NCBI RefSeq assembly: GCF_958405895.1
Contig: NZ_CATZAR010000009.1
Origin: Ralstonia thomasii
GTDB lineage: Bacteria > Pseudomonadota > Gammaproteobacteria > Burkholderiales > Burkholderiaceae
Reading direction: 5' to 3' (one strand)
Length of the DNA: 64,000 bases
Part shown: positions 10,530 through 18,173 of the stretch, in pieces
Layout of the letters: every line of letters begins with the position of its first letter
How positions within the stretch are numbered: the first letter of the stretch is position 1
Notes under the pieces: model-generated
The model's input: only the letters and a program-made list of their open reading frames with translations
Told to the model about the DNA's origin: nothing
The model's database searches: none
Program-made: the position numbers and the translations under genes

Positions 10530-10937
10530 TTACAGCGTGTGCTGGCCGGCCGCCTCGGGCTGGAACGCCACGCGATCGATGCGCAACGAACGCTGAGCAC
10601 CATTGGGCGCGGAGTATTTGACCGACTTGCCCGCGCGCGCGCCCAGCAGCGCAGCGCCCATCGGCGAGAGCACCGACAGCTTGGCCGACGCCACGTTGGC
10701 CTCTTCCGGGTAGACGAGCGTCCACTTTTGCTCGGCGCCGGCGTCGTCCACCACGCACACGACCGAGTTCATGGTCACCACATCGGCGGGAATCTTGTTG
10801 CTGGGCACCACGTTGGCGCGGGCAATCAGGTCGTCGACCAGATCCGCCAGCGGCGAGTTGCTGCCCGCGCGGTTGGCGGCGTTTTCCAGGCGGGTGAGGT
10901 CCAGCTCGGTCAAGTAGATGGCGGCTGCTTTGGCCAT
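10530..10937 (-). CDS. rnk: Rnk/GreA-like RNA polymerase-interacting protein
   Basis: A 135-residue protein resembling the regulator of nucleoside diphosphate kinase (Rnk) and the C-terminal domain of GreA/GreB. Visible features are a short N-terminal segment, PSNKIPADVVTMNSVV, WTLVYPEEAN, and VLSPMGAALLGARAGKSV, which is the FKBP-like core of this family. Rnk-type proteins bind RNA polymerase; the long GreA coiled coil is absent, so transcript cleavage is unlikely. It lies between dnaK and the thioredoxin-like gene but is separated from the latter by 311 bases and may have its own promoter. Confidence 0.85.
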   Translation of the reverse strand: MAKAAAIYLTELDLTRLENAANRAGSNSPLADLVDDLIARANVVPSNKIPADVVTMNSVVCVVDDAGAEQKWTLVYPEEANVASAKLSVLSPMGAALLGARAGKSVKYSAPNGAQRSLRIDRVAFQPEAAGQHTL

Positions 10938-11248
10938 GACGATCTCCTACAAGTCTGTGTTCAACACGAAGCAAAGCCGCTGCCGATAGCCGCACAGGCC
11001 AACGCAAAGCAGCGGCAAGGAAACCAGCGGGCACACAGGCCGGCCAGCGGTAACACGCACTAAAACTGCTGGTGAAAGAGAGCGAGCCCGGCGGCAACGT
11101 GCCGCAGGGGCACTAGAACGACCGCCGGGCGGCGGCAAGGGCCGCGGTCATCGCCTGAGCGGCGCGCGGCAAGGGGCGCACAGCACGGGAAGGCGAAGCA
11201 AGAAAGAGGGCCGCAGCCATGGGCGTCGACGTCATCATGGTCGCTGCC
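10938..11248. other. intergenic region upstream of the Rnk-like gene
   Basis: This 311-base stretch separates the thioredoxin-like gene from the Rnk-like gene. I see no tRNA or clear terminator. One short minus-strand open frame (11113-11238) is listed separately as a weak candidate; otherwise nothing could be assigned. Confidence 0.4.
11113..11238 (-). CDS. candidate small protein (41 residues), weak
   Basis: Two adjacent ATG codons (11236-11238 and 11233-11235) open a 41-codon frame ending in TAG at 11113-11115, with a GAGG sequence about 9 bases upstream. It encodes an Ala/Arg-rich, possibly amphipathic peptide (MMTSTPMAAALFLASPSRAV at its start). About three quarters of third codon positions are G or C, compatible with coding but also with background in this GC-rich DNA. 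It would follow the thioredoxin-like gene directly. No family is recognised. Confidence 0.2.
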   Translation of the reverse strand: MMTSTPMAAALFLASPSRAVRPLPRAAQAMTAALAAARRSF

Positions 11249-11674
11249 TCAGACAAGCGGCTTGCCGGCCAGCTTGTTGCGCGCATTGGCAACGGCGGCG
11301 GCAAACTGCGCGTGGCCATGCCAGCCGGTCGCCCGGCCAAGCTTCTTGCCACGATGGAAGAACATGAACACCGGAATACCGTGCAGGGCAAAGCGCTGGC
11401 CCAGCTCCGGGTGAGCATAAACGTTGGCATGCAGCCAACTCAGTCCCAGTTCACGCACGGCGGCCGGTTGCGCGAGCATGGCCTGCTTGGCCATCTCGCA
11501 GTTAAAGCAATCGACGCCCCAAAAGAACACGCACACGAGCGCATCGCCCGCGGCCGCAATGGCCGCGTCGAAGGTCTCGGTGTTCACCTCGCGCATGCCG
11601 AACGCCGCGAGCGCGGTCTTGTCGACCGGGATCGCGGCGTGGGCGTCGTGCGAAGTGGCTATGTTCTGGATCAT
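11249..11674 (-). CDS. thioredoxin-family protein
   Basis: A 141-residue thioredoxin-fold protein. The active-site region is FFWGVDCFNCEMAK, a CxxC with Phe-Asn between the cysteines instead of the Gly-Pro of thioredoxin. The cis-Pro loop is HGIPVFMFFHRGKKLGRATG. There is no signal peptide, so it is probably cytoplasmic. It lies 13 bases downstream of grpE and is probably transcribed with it, which suggests a part in the heat- or redox-stress response. The exact substrate is unknown. Confidence 0.85.
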   Translation of the reverse strand: MIQNIATSHDAHAAIPVDKTALAAFGMREVNTETFDAAIAAAGDALVCVFFWGVDCFNCEMAKQAMLAQPAAVRELGLSWLHANVYAHPELGQRFALHGIPVFMFFHRGKKLGRATGWHGHAQFAAAVANARNKLAGKPLV

Positions 11675-11687
11675 GGGGCGCGTCGGC

Positions 11688-12335
11688 TCACTTGGGAGCC
11701 GCCACCGTCACGAGGGCCGGGCGCAGCACGCGGTCGGCCAGCGTGTACCCGCGCTGGAGCACCGCCACCACGGTGTTGGCTTCCTGGTCAGCCGGCACCA
11801 TCGAGATAGCTTGATGGCGGTGCGGATCAAACTTTTCACCCACCGGGTTCAGCTCGGTCACACGGCCCTTCTCGAACGCGGCGTAGAGCTGCTTGAGCGT
11901 GAGTTCAACGCCCTCACGCAGCTTGGTGGCGTCGCCCGACGTGTCCGCCAAGGCGGCTTGCAGGCTGTCCATCACCGGCAGCAAGTATTCGGCAAAGCCT
12001 TCGATGGCGAACTTGTGGGCCTTGGCCACATCGTCCTGACCACGGCGGCGGATGTTCTCGCCTTCGGCCGTCGCGCGCGCCCAGTTTTCGTAATTCTGGC
12101 GAGCCTTTTCTTCTGCGGCCTCCAGTTGACGACGCAGTTCAGCGACGTCCACGTCGGCCACAGCTTCTGCCACGGCGGCTTCGTCACCGGCGACAGCCTG
12201 GGCGTCGGCGCTTGCGCGCTGCGCCTGACTCGAATAGGCATGGGCCGCTTGGCCCGTCGCCGATGCGTTCGGCTGGGTGGCTTGGCTGTCCGATGGCATG
12301 TCCGAGTTCGAGGGGGTGTCCGAAGTGTGTTTCAT
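11688..12335 (-). CDS. grpE: nucleotide exchange factor GrpE
   Basis: GrpE exchanges ADP for ATP on DnaK. The 215-residue protein has a low-complexity N-terminus (about 1-55), a long helix (LRRQLEAAEEKARQNYENWA), and the family core GFAEYLLPVMDSLQAAL, NPVGEKFDPHRHQAIS and LQRGYTLADRVLRPALVTVA. The start MKHTSDTP at 12335 is preferred; an alternative start nine codons upstream adds residues without family character. A strong sigma-32-type promoter sits about 80-105 bases upstream. Confidence 0.97.
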   Translation of the reverse strand: MKHTSDTPSNSDMPSDSQATQPNASATGQAAHAYSSQAQRASADAQAVAGDEAAVAEAVADVDVAELRRQLEAAEEKARQNYENWARATAEGENIRRRGQDDVAKAHKFAIEGFAEYLLPVMDSLQAALADTSGDATKLREGVELTLKQLYAAFEKGRVTELNPVGEKFDPHRHQAISMVPADQEANTVVAVLQRGYTLADRVLRPALVTVAAPK

Positions 12336-12415
12336 AGCGCTGGATAAAGGGGATCGACGCACGGCATGTGCCCGGAATCGATCCGCTGGATTTTTACAAA
12401 CGATTTGTCCCCGTT

Positions 12416-12441
12416 ATGGGGCATTTGGCGCGCTTTTCAAG
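12416..12441 (-). promoter_or_regulatory. sigma-32 heat-shock promoter of grpE
   Basis: Reading leftward, -35 CTTGAA (12436-12441 reversed, followed by AA) and -10 CCCCAT (12416-12421 reversed) are separated by 14 bases. Both hexamers fit the sigma-32 consensus (CTTGAAA, then CCCCATNT) and the spacing is in range. It lies 81-106 bases before the grpE start. No CIRCE element (TTAGCACTC with inverted partner) was noticed here, so sigma-32 rather than HrcA is the likely controller. Confidence 0.8.
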
Positions 12442-12597
12442 GGCGCCGGATGCGCGACAACTGTGCGCCGTGCATCACGAAATATGGGGTTACAACTTTC
12501 ATCAGACTGCAACGGCACAGCAATTGCGACGCCCCAATTGGCCGCCTATGATGCAAGAAAAAATCGGGGGGCGCGAGCTTCTTTGAGGGTTCGTATC

Positions 12598-12795
12598 ATG
12601 CACAACAAATTGCCCGTTCTGACCGTGCTCCTGCTGTTGACCCTGACCGCAGCCACAACGTTCATTTGCCTGTCTGGCGCTGTCACGCCACGTTATACGG
12701 AGTACGGCAGCGGCAAGGCATTCTTCAAGCACTACATCATCAAGCCGGCGCAGATGGAGCAGATGCCGCGCGGTTTGATGAGCGTATCAAGTTAG
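12598..12795 (+). CDS. small predicted membrane or secreted protein, unknown
   Basis: A 65-residue frame from ATG 12598 with a GAGGGT Shine-Dalgarno-like sequence about 10 bases upstream. It has a short polar N-terminus, then a hydrophobic stretch (LPVLTVLLLLTLTAATTFIC, about residues 5-24) that could be a signal peptide or membrane anchor, and a polar tail with KAFFKHYIIKP. No family is recognised. It is divergent from grpE and ends 21 bases before the hslR stop on the other strand. Hydrophobic pattern and ribosome site support coding; a longer in-frame extension to 12277 has no protein character. Confidence 0.5.
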   Translation: MHNKLPVLTVLLLLTLTAATTFICLSGAVTPRYTEYGSGKAFFKHYIIKPAQMEQMPRGLMSVSS

Positions 12796-12816
12796 CACAC
12801 ACTCGCGCGGAATGCG

Positions 12817-13215
12817 TCATTCGCCGCCGAGTTTGTCGATGCGCCGCCGGTCGCGCTTGGTCGGCCGGCCGGCAATTTGTGTGGCGGGTTCCCGATAGAG
12901 CCGGCGCTTGTCGGCGTTCTCTTCGCGTTTTAAGCGACTGGTGTCCGTCTCGGCGTAGAGCGTTTGGGCGACCGAAGCTGGGCCGCGCACTTCCGCCAGC
13001 GCCAATACTTCCACTTCCCACTGCTGTTCATGCGCGTGCACCCGCACGCGGTCACCGATCTTGACATCCTTGGCGGGGCGAACCGCCTGATCGTTGATCT
13101 GCACGCGACCGCGCTCCACCGCGTCCGTCGCCTGCGAACGCGTCTTGAAGAAGCGCGCCGCCCACAGCCATTTGTCGATACGCACGCGATCGGCCGCGTC
13201 CGTGCTCACCTTCAT
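12817..13215 (-). CDS. hslR: heat-shock RNA-binding protein Hsp15 (S4 domain)
   Basis: Hsp15 binds stalled 50S subunits carrying peptidyl-tRNA and helps recycle them. The 132-residue protein has the S4 domain at its N-terminus (VRIDKWLWAARFFKTRSQAT, then GRVQINDQAVRPAKDVKIGD), followed by a basic C-terminal tail (GRPTKRDRRRIDKL). The start ATG overlaps the hemH stop by 4 bases, so it is translated as part of the hemH unit, upstream of grpE in the same direction. Confidence 0.92.
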   Translation of the reverse strand: MKVSTDAADRVRIDKWLWAARFFKTRSQATDAVERGRVQINDQAVRPAKDVKIGDRVRVHAHEQQWEVEVLALAEVRGPASVAQTLYAETDTSRLKREENADKRRLYREPATQIAGRPTKRDRRRIDKLGGE

Positions 13216-14327
13216 GCGGCCGCTCCCTTGCTCTGCGCACGCGTGCGGCTGGCTTCCAGCACGTGCGGATGCGTAAGCGTGAGCGGCCAGCCCTGCAGAT
13301 GCGCAAGCGCGATGTCGGCAATGCCGGCGATCCAGGCTTCGCTGTCATTGAGGCACGGGATGTAATGGAATTCCTTGCCGCCGGCGACACGGAAGGTCGA
13401 CTGCCCTTCCATGGCGATCTCTTCCAGCGTCTCCAGGCAATCGGCCGGGAAGCCCGGGCAGAACACATCGACGCGGTTGGTGCCGACTCGGCCAAGCTCT
13501 TCCAGCGTGGGCGCGGTGTATGGTTGCAACCATTCGGCTCGGCCAAAGCGTGACTGGAACGTGACCAGGTACTGACCCGGCTGCAGGCCGAGCGCTTCTC
13601 CCAGCAAGCGCCCGGTCTTCAGGCATTCGCAGTGATACGGATCGCCCAATTCCAGCGTCCGTCGCGGCACACCATGAAACGACAGCACCAGCTTGTCGCC
13701 GTGCGCGAAATCGGGTGCGCCGTGCTGTGCCCAATACGCCCCCACCTGCTGGTGCAGCGCATTGATGTAGGCAGGGTCATCGTGGAAATGCTTGACCAGC
13801 CGCAACTCCGGCTGATTGCGCATTTCGCCCAGCACGCGGAAGACCTCATCGAAGGCCGTCGCGGTGGTGGTGCCGGAATACTGCGGATACATCGGCAACA
13901 CGAGGATACGCTCGACGCCCTGCTTGCGCAGCGCCTGCATGACGGACGGAATCGAAGGATTGCCATAGCGCATCGCACAGGCAACCACCACATCGTGGCC
14001 CTGGGCGTTCAGCAACTGCTGCAGCGCATGCGCCTGGCGCTCGCTGTAGACGAGCAGCGGCGAGCCCGTCATGTTGGCCTCGCGCAGCCATATGCTTTCG
14101 TACTTGTGCGCCGACGCCCGCGAGCGTAGCGGCACGATCAGCACGTTGAGGATGAACCACCACACGGCGCGCGGAATTTCCACAACGCGGGGGTCGGACA
14201 GGAACTGACGCAGGTAGCGGCCGACCTCGCGTGGCGACGTACCGTCGGGCGTACCGAGGTTGACGAGCAGGATCGCCGTGCGATCGGGCTGGCCGTGCTG
14301 GAACAGGGGTTCGGGCAAGAAGGGCAT
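13212..14327 (-). CDS. hemH: ferrochelatase
   Basis: Inserts ferrous iron into protoporphyrin IX, the last step of protoheme synthesis. The 371-residue protein shows AILLVNLGTPD at the start, YPQYSGTTTA, the catalytic His in LVLSFHGVPRRTLELGDPY, TFQSRFGRAEWLQPYT, and VFCPGFPADCLETLEEI with the conserved acidic residues. Length is normal. It is coupled to hslR downstream and preceded by hutI only 56 bases upstream, so hut transcripts may read into it. Confidence 0.97.
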   Translation of the reverse strand: MPFLPEPLFQHGQPDRTAILLVNLGTPDGTSPREVGRYLRQFLSDPRVVEIPRAVWWFILNVLIVPLRSRASAHKYESIWLREANMTGSPLLVYSERQAHALQQLLNAQGHDVVVACAMRYGNPSIPSVMQALRKQGVERILVLPMYPQYSGTTTATAFDEVFRVLGEMRNQPELRLVKHFHDDPAYINALHQQVGAYWAQHGAPDFAHGDKLVLSFHGVPRRTLELGDPYHCECLKTGRLLGEALGLQPGQYLVTFQSRFGRAEWLQPYTAPTLEELGRVGTNRVDVFCPGFPADCLETLEEIAMEGQSTFRVAGGKEFHYIPCLNDSEAWIAGIADIALAHLQGWPLTLTHPHVLEASRTRAQSKGAAA

Positions 14328-14383
14328 GGGCGCGGGTTCGCGATAGACCGGCCGATTATACGAGCCGATTCATCGCGTGTTCC

Positions 14384-15619
14384 TTACGCCACCACGGCGC
14401 CGTCCTTGACCACACCAACACACGGGTTAAGCCCCATCGCGTACGCCAGATCGGCGGGCCGGTCGATGCGCCACAGAGCGAAATCGGCCGCGCAGCCCGG
14501 AGCCAGCACGCCACACGTGCCAGACAGGCCCAGCGCGGCGGCAGCATGACGCGTGGCGCCGGTCAGCGCTTCCAGCGGCGTCATGCGGAACAGCGTGCAC
14601 GCCATGTTCATCGCCAGCAGCAGCGACGACAACGGCGATGTGCCAGGGTTGCAGTCGGTCGACACGGCCATGGGCACACTGGCGGCACGCAGCGCGGCCA
14701 TCGGCGGCAGGCGCGTTTCGCGCAGGCAGTAGAACGCGCCGGGCAGCAGCACGGCGACCGTGCCGGCTTGCGCCATGGCGGCAACGCCTGCATCGGTCAG
14801 GCATTCGAGATGATCCGCTGAAAGACCGCCGTAGCGAGCCACCAGCGCCGCGCCGCCCTGGTCGGAGAGCTGTTCGGCATGCAGCTTGACCGGCAGGCCG
14901 TGGCGCTGGGCAGCGTCGAACATGCGCACTGTCTGTGCGGGCGTAAAACCAATGGTTTCGCAGAAGGCGTCAACCGCATCGACAAGACCTTCTCCGGCAA
15001 GCGCGGGCAGCACATCGGCGCACAGATGATCGATGTAGTCATCCGCGCGGCCGGCAAATTCGGGCGGTACGGCATGCGCGCCGAGGAACGTGGTCCGCAC
15101 GCGCACTGGCAATGCCTGGCCGAAGCGGCGCGCCACCCGCAGCATGCGGCGCTCGGTTTCGAGGTTCAGGCCGTAGCCCGACTTGATTTCGACGGTCGTG
15201 ACACCTTCGGCGCTCAGGGCATTCAGGCGAGGCAGACTGGCTTCGGCCAGCGCGTCCTCGCTGGCCGCCCGCGTGGCGCGAACGGTCGAGAGGATGCCGC
15301 CGCCCGCGCGCGCGATCTCTTCGTATGGCACGCCGTTCAGGCGCGCTTCGAATTCATTGCTGCGGTTGCCGGCGTAGACGAGGTGTGTGTGGCAGTCGAT
15401 CAGGCCGGGCGTGAGCCACGCGCCGCCGCCATCGTGTTCGCGTGTGGCGCGGGCGTTGACGGGCACATCAGCGCGGTACCCAAGCCACGCAATGCGGCCG
15501 TCCTTGACGGCGATGGCGCCGTCGCGGATCTCGCCGTAGCCGTCGGCATCGGCGGCGAGCGTGGCGAGATGGACGTTGGTCCAGAGCCCGTCCCAGTGCG
15601 GGTTGGCCGGATCAGCCAT
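14384..15619 (-). CDS. hutI: imidazolonepropionase
   Basis: Hydrolyses 4-imidazolone-5-propionate to N-formimino-L-glutamate, the third step of histidine degradation. The 411-residue amidohydrolase has the metal-binding DCHTHLVYAGNR, KSGYGLNLETE, KLHAEQLSDQGG and STDCNPGTSP, in family order. The start at 15619 gives the usual HutI N-terminus (MADPANPHWDGLWTN) and overlaps the end of hutG by 8 bases; a longer frame upstream is a shadow of hutG. Last gene of the hutU-hutH-hutG-hutI unit. Confidence 0.96.
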   Translation of the reverse strand: MADPANPHWDGLWTNVHLATLAADADGYGEIRDGAIAVKDGRIAWLGYRADVPVNARATREHDGGGAWLTPGLIDCHTHLVYAGNRSNEFEARLNGVPYEEIARAGGGILSTVRATRAASEDALAEASLPRLNALSAEGVTTVEIKSGYGLNLETERRMLRVARRFGQALPVRVRTTFLGAHAVPPEFAGRADDYIDHLCADVLPALAGEGLVDAVDAFCETIGFTPAQTVRMFDAAQRHGLPVKLHAEQLSDQGGAALVARYGGLSADHLECLTDAGVAAMAQAGTVAVLLPGAFYCLRETRLPPMAALRAASVPMAVSTDCNPGTSPLSSLLLAMNMACTLFRMTPLEALTGATRHAAAALGLSGTCGVLAPGCAADFALWRIDRPADLAYAMGLNPCVGVVKDGAVVA

Positions 15620-16589
15620 GTGCGGCTCCCTGCAGGCCAATGCCGTCTGCCACGCGCGCCACGAGGCGGGCAGCAACACGTGCCGTGTGGTGATCAATGT
15701 CGAGCGACGGGTTCAGTTCCGCCACATCCGCCAGCCGCAGCTTGCCCGAGCTGACCACGCGATCGACGATGGGCTCGATCACGTCCATGCCCACGCCGCG
15801 TGCGGACGGCGCGCTCACGCCCGGAGCCACCGCGGCCGGCAGCACGTCCAGGCACATCGTCAGATAGACGTGGTCGACCTGACTCAGAAACACCTCGACC
15901 ACCTTCAGCACGTGCGCGAGCTGCATGACGTCCATCTCATCGTCGTGCATCCAACGCACACCGAGCTGGCGCGCACGCGCGAACAGCGCTTCGGTGTTGG
16001 CGTAGGTGCTCACGCCCAGGCAGGCGTAGTGGAACGGCCAGCCGCGCCGTGCGCAGTCTTCGGCGATCTGGCGGAAGGGTGTGCCCGAGCTGCCGCGCTC
16101 GCCGGCGCGCAAATCGAAATGCGCGTCCAGATTGAGAATGCCGATACGCGGGGGCTGGTTGGATTTCGCCGCCAGATGCCTCGCCAAGCCGCCAAACGAT
16201 GCCCACGCGATCTCGTGGCCGCCGCCGAGCGCGATCGGAAATGCGCCGCGGTCGAGCAGATCGTGCAGCACACCGGACAATTCGCTCTGCGCGTCTTCCA
16301 GCGCATCGCCTTGGCATGTCACGTCGCCCGCGTCGACGACCACACGGCCCGCACGCGCGGGCAGGTTCGCGAGCATCTTGCGGATGGCCGCGGGGCCCGC
16401 CTGTGCACCGGTGCGCCCGTGGTTGCGTGCGACACCCGCATCGCAGGCAAAGCCCGCCAGGGCGACGGTGTTGGCCAGCGGCGTCGATGCATCGATGCGG
16501 CGCACCGTCTGGTGCCAACGCAAGCCCAGCGGGCCTTCCTCCGCATCGACGCGGCCTTGCCAGACGTTCGGTTCGGCTTGGGCGAGCAT
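15612..16589 (-). CDS. hutG: formimidoylglutamase
   Basis: Ureohydrolase (arginase family) that splits N-formimino-L-glutamate to glutamate and formamide. The 325-residue protein has the binuclear metal motifs GGGHEIAWASFGGL, NLDAHFDLR and SLDID-equivalent CLDVLPAAVAPGVSAPSARG. Its presence, with no hutF seen, indicates the four-step route rather than the five-step deiminase route. The start at 16589 (MLAQAEPNVWQGRVD) is the family-like one; the stop of hutH is at 16592, so the genes abut. Confidence 0.94.
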   Translation of the reverse strand: MLAQAEPNVWQGRVDAEEGPLGLRWHQTVRRIDASTPLANTVALAGFACDAGVARNHGRTGAQAGPAAIRKMLANLPARAGRVVVDAGDVTCQGDALEDAQSELSGVLHDLLDRGAFPIALGGGHEIAWASFGGLARHLAAKSNQPPRIGILNLDAHFDLRAGERGSSGTPFRQIAEDCARRGWPFHYACLGVSTYANTEALFARARQLGVRWMHDDEMDVMQLAHVLKVVEVFLSQVDHVYLTMCLDVLPAAVAPGVSAPSARGVGMDVIEPIVDRVVSSGKLRLADVAELNPSLDIDHHTARVAARLVARVADGIGLQGAAHG

Positions 16590-16591
16590 GG

Positions 16592-18148
16592 TCAGACGAG
16601 TGCGAGTTCGCCGACGTGCGCGCGGCACGAATCGCCGAGGGCACCGTCGAGCACGAGGCGGCGGGCGGCTTCGATGTCGGGGGCGAACAGGCGATCTTCA
16701 CCGTAGTACGCCACGCGCGCACGGATGCAGCCATGTGCCTTCTGCAGCGTGTCGGACGTCGCCAGCGGCTTGTGGAAGTCGATGCCCTGCGCCGCCGCCA
16801 GCGCTTCGATGCCGACGATGGTGGCGGTGTTCTCAGCCATGTCCTGCAAACGGCGGCCTGCAAAGGTTGCCATGCTGACGTGGTCTTCCTGGTTGGCGGA
16901 AGTCGGCAGGCTGTCGACGCTGGCCGGGTGGGCGAACGTCTTGTTTTCCGACGCCAGCGCGGCGGCCGTGACGTGGGCGATCATGAAGCCCGAGTTCAGG
17001 CCCGGCTGCTCGACCAGGAACGGCGGCAAGCCCGACAGCGTGGAGTCGATCAGCAGCGCGATGCGGCGCTCGGACAGCGCACCGATCTCGGCAATCGCCA
17101 GCGCGAGCATGTCGGCGGCAAACGCCACCGGCTCGGCATGGAAGTTACCGCCCGAGATCACTTCACCGGCGTCGGCGTAGACCAGCGGGTTGTCGGTCAC
17201 TGCGTTGGCTTCGGTGAGCAGCGTGGCGCCGGCCTGGCGGATCAGATCGAAACATGCACCCATGACTTGCGGCTGGCAGCGCAGGCTGTATGGGTCTTGC
17301 ACGCGCTTGTCGCCCACGAGGTGAGACTGACGGATGGCGCTGCCGGCAAGCAGGTTGCGGTACACGGCCGCGGTGGCGATCTGGCCGGCTTGCCCACGCA
17401 CAGTGTGCACGCGCGGATCGAACGGCGCGTCGCTGCCCTTGGCGGCATCCACCGACAACGCACCCGACACCGTGGCGGCTTGCAGCAGTCGCTCGGCCAG
17501 GAACAGGCCGTTGAGCGCCAACGCGGTCGACACCTGCGTGCCGTTGATGAGTGCCAGGCCTTCCTTGGCGGCCAGCGCGATCGGCTCGATGCCCGCGGCA
17601 GCCAGTGCCGCACGTGCCGGGGTGCGTACGCCGTTCACGCGCACGTCGCCTTCGCCCAGCAGGGCCAGCGTCATGTGCGCCAGCGGCGCCAGATCGCCCG
17701 ACGCGCCCACCGAACCCTTCGACGGAATGCAGGGCACGATGCCGGCGTTCAGCAGTGCCAACAGCGTGTCGATCACAACACGGCGCACGCCCGAATAACC
17801 GCGCGCCAGGCTCGCTGCCTTCATCAGCAGCACCAATCGCGCCACGTTGTCGCTCAAGTCTTCACCGGTGCCGACAGCGTGCGACAGGATCAGGTTGCGT
17901 TGCAGGCGCTCCAGCTCGTGCGTGGCGATCTGCGTCTTGGCCAGCAGGCCGAAACCGGTGTTGATGCCGTAGGCCGGCGCGCCCTTGGCGACGATGGCCT
18001 GCACGGTGGCTGCCGAGGCTTCGATGGCGGCAGCGCAATCGCCCGACAGCGCAACAGGCGTGGGGGCGAGCCAGACGCGGCGCAGGTCGGCAAAGGACAT
18101 TGCGCCCGGCTGCAACGTGATGATGGGGGGCGTGGTCATGGTGTTCAT
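16592..18148 (-). CDS. hutH: histidine ammonia-lyase
   Basis: Deaminates L-histidine to trans-urocanate, the first step of histidine catabolism. The 518-residue protein carries the self-forming MIO prosthetic group in GSVGASGDLAPLAH (Ala-Ser-Gly at about 149-151), plus YGINTGFGLLA near residue 60 and the NQEDHVSMATFAGRR region. Length is normal for HutH. It lies 25 bases downstream of hutU and abuts hutG. No histidine permease (hutT) is seen in this cluster. Confidence 0.97.
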   Translation of the reverse strand: MNTMTTPPIITLQPGAMSFADLRRVWLAPTPVALSGDCAAAIEASAATVQAIVAKGAPAYGINTGFGLLAKTQIATHELERLQRNLILSHAVGTGEDLSDNVARLVLLMKAASLARGYSGVRRVVIDTLLALLNAGIVPCIPSKGSVGASGDLAPLAHMTLALLGEGDVRVNGVRTPARAALAAAGIEPIALAAKEGLALINGTQVSTALALNGLFLAERLLQAATVSGALSVDAAKGSDAPFDPRVHTVRGQAGQIATAAVYRNLLAGSAIRQSHLVGDKRVQDPYSLRCQPQVMGACFDLIRQAGATLLTEANAVTDNPLVYADAGEVISGGNFHAEPVAFAADMLALAIAEIGALSERRIALLIDSTLSGLPPFLVEQPGLNSGFMIAHVTAAALASENKTFAHPASVDSLPTSANQEDHVSMATFAGRRLQDMAENTATIVGIEALAAAQGIDFHKPLATSDTLQKAHGCIRARVAYYGEDRLFAPDIEAARRLVLDGALGDSCRAHVGELALV

Positions 18149-18173
18149 AGCAATGCGAGAGGATGTCTTTAAC

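Noticed and set aside
16199..18172. 657-codon plus-strand frame opposite hutH and hutG
   Set aside because: It overlaps two well-identified genes on the other strand and has no recognisable domain; it results from high GC content at third positions.
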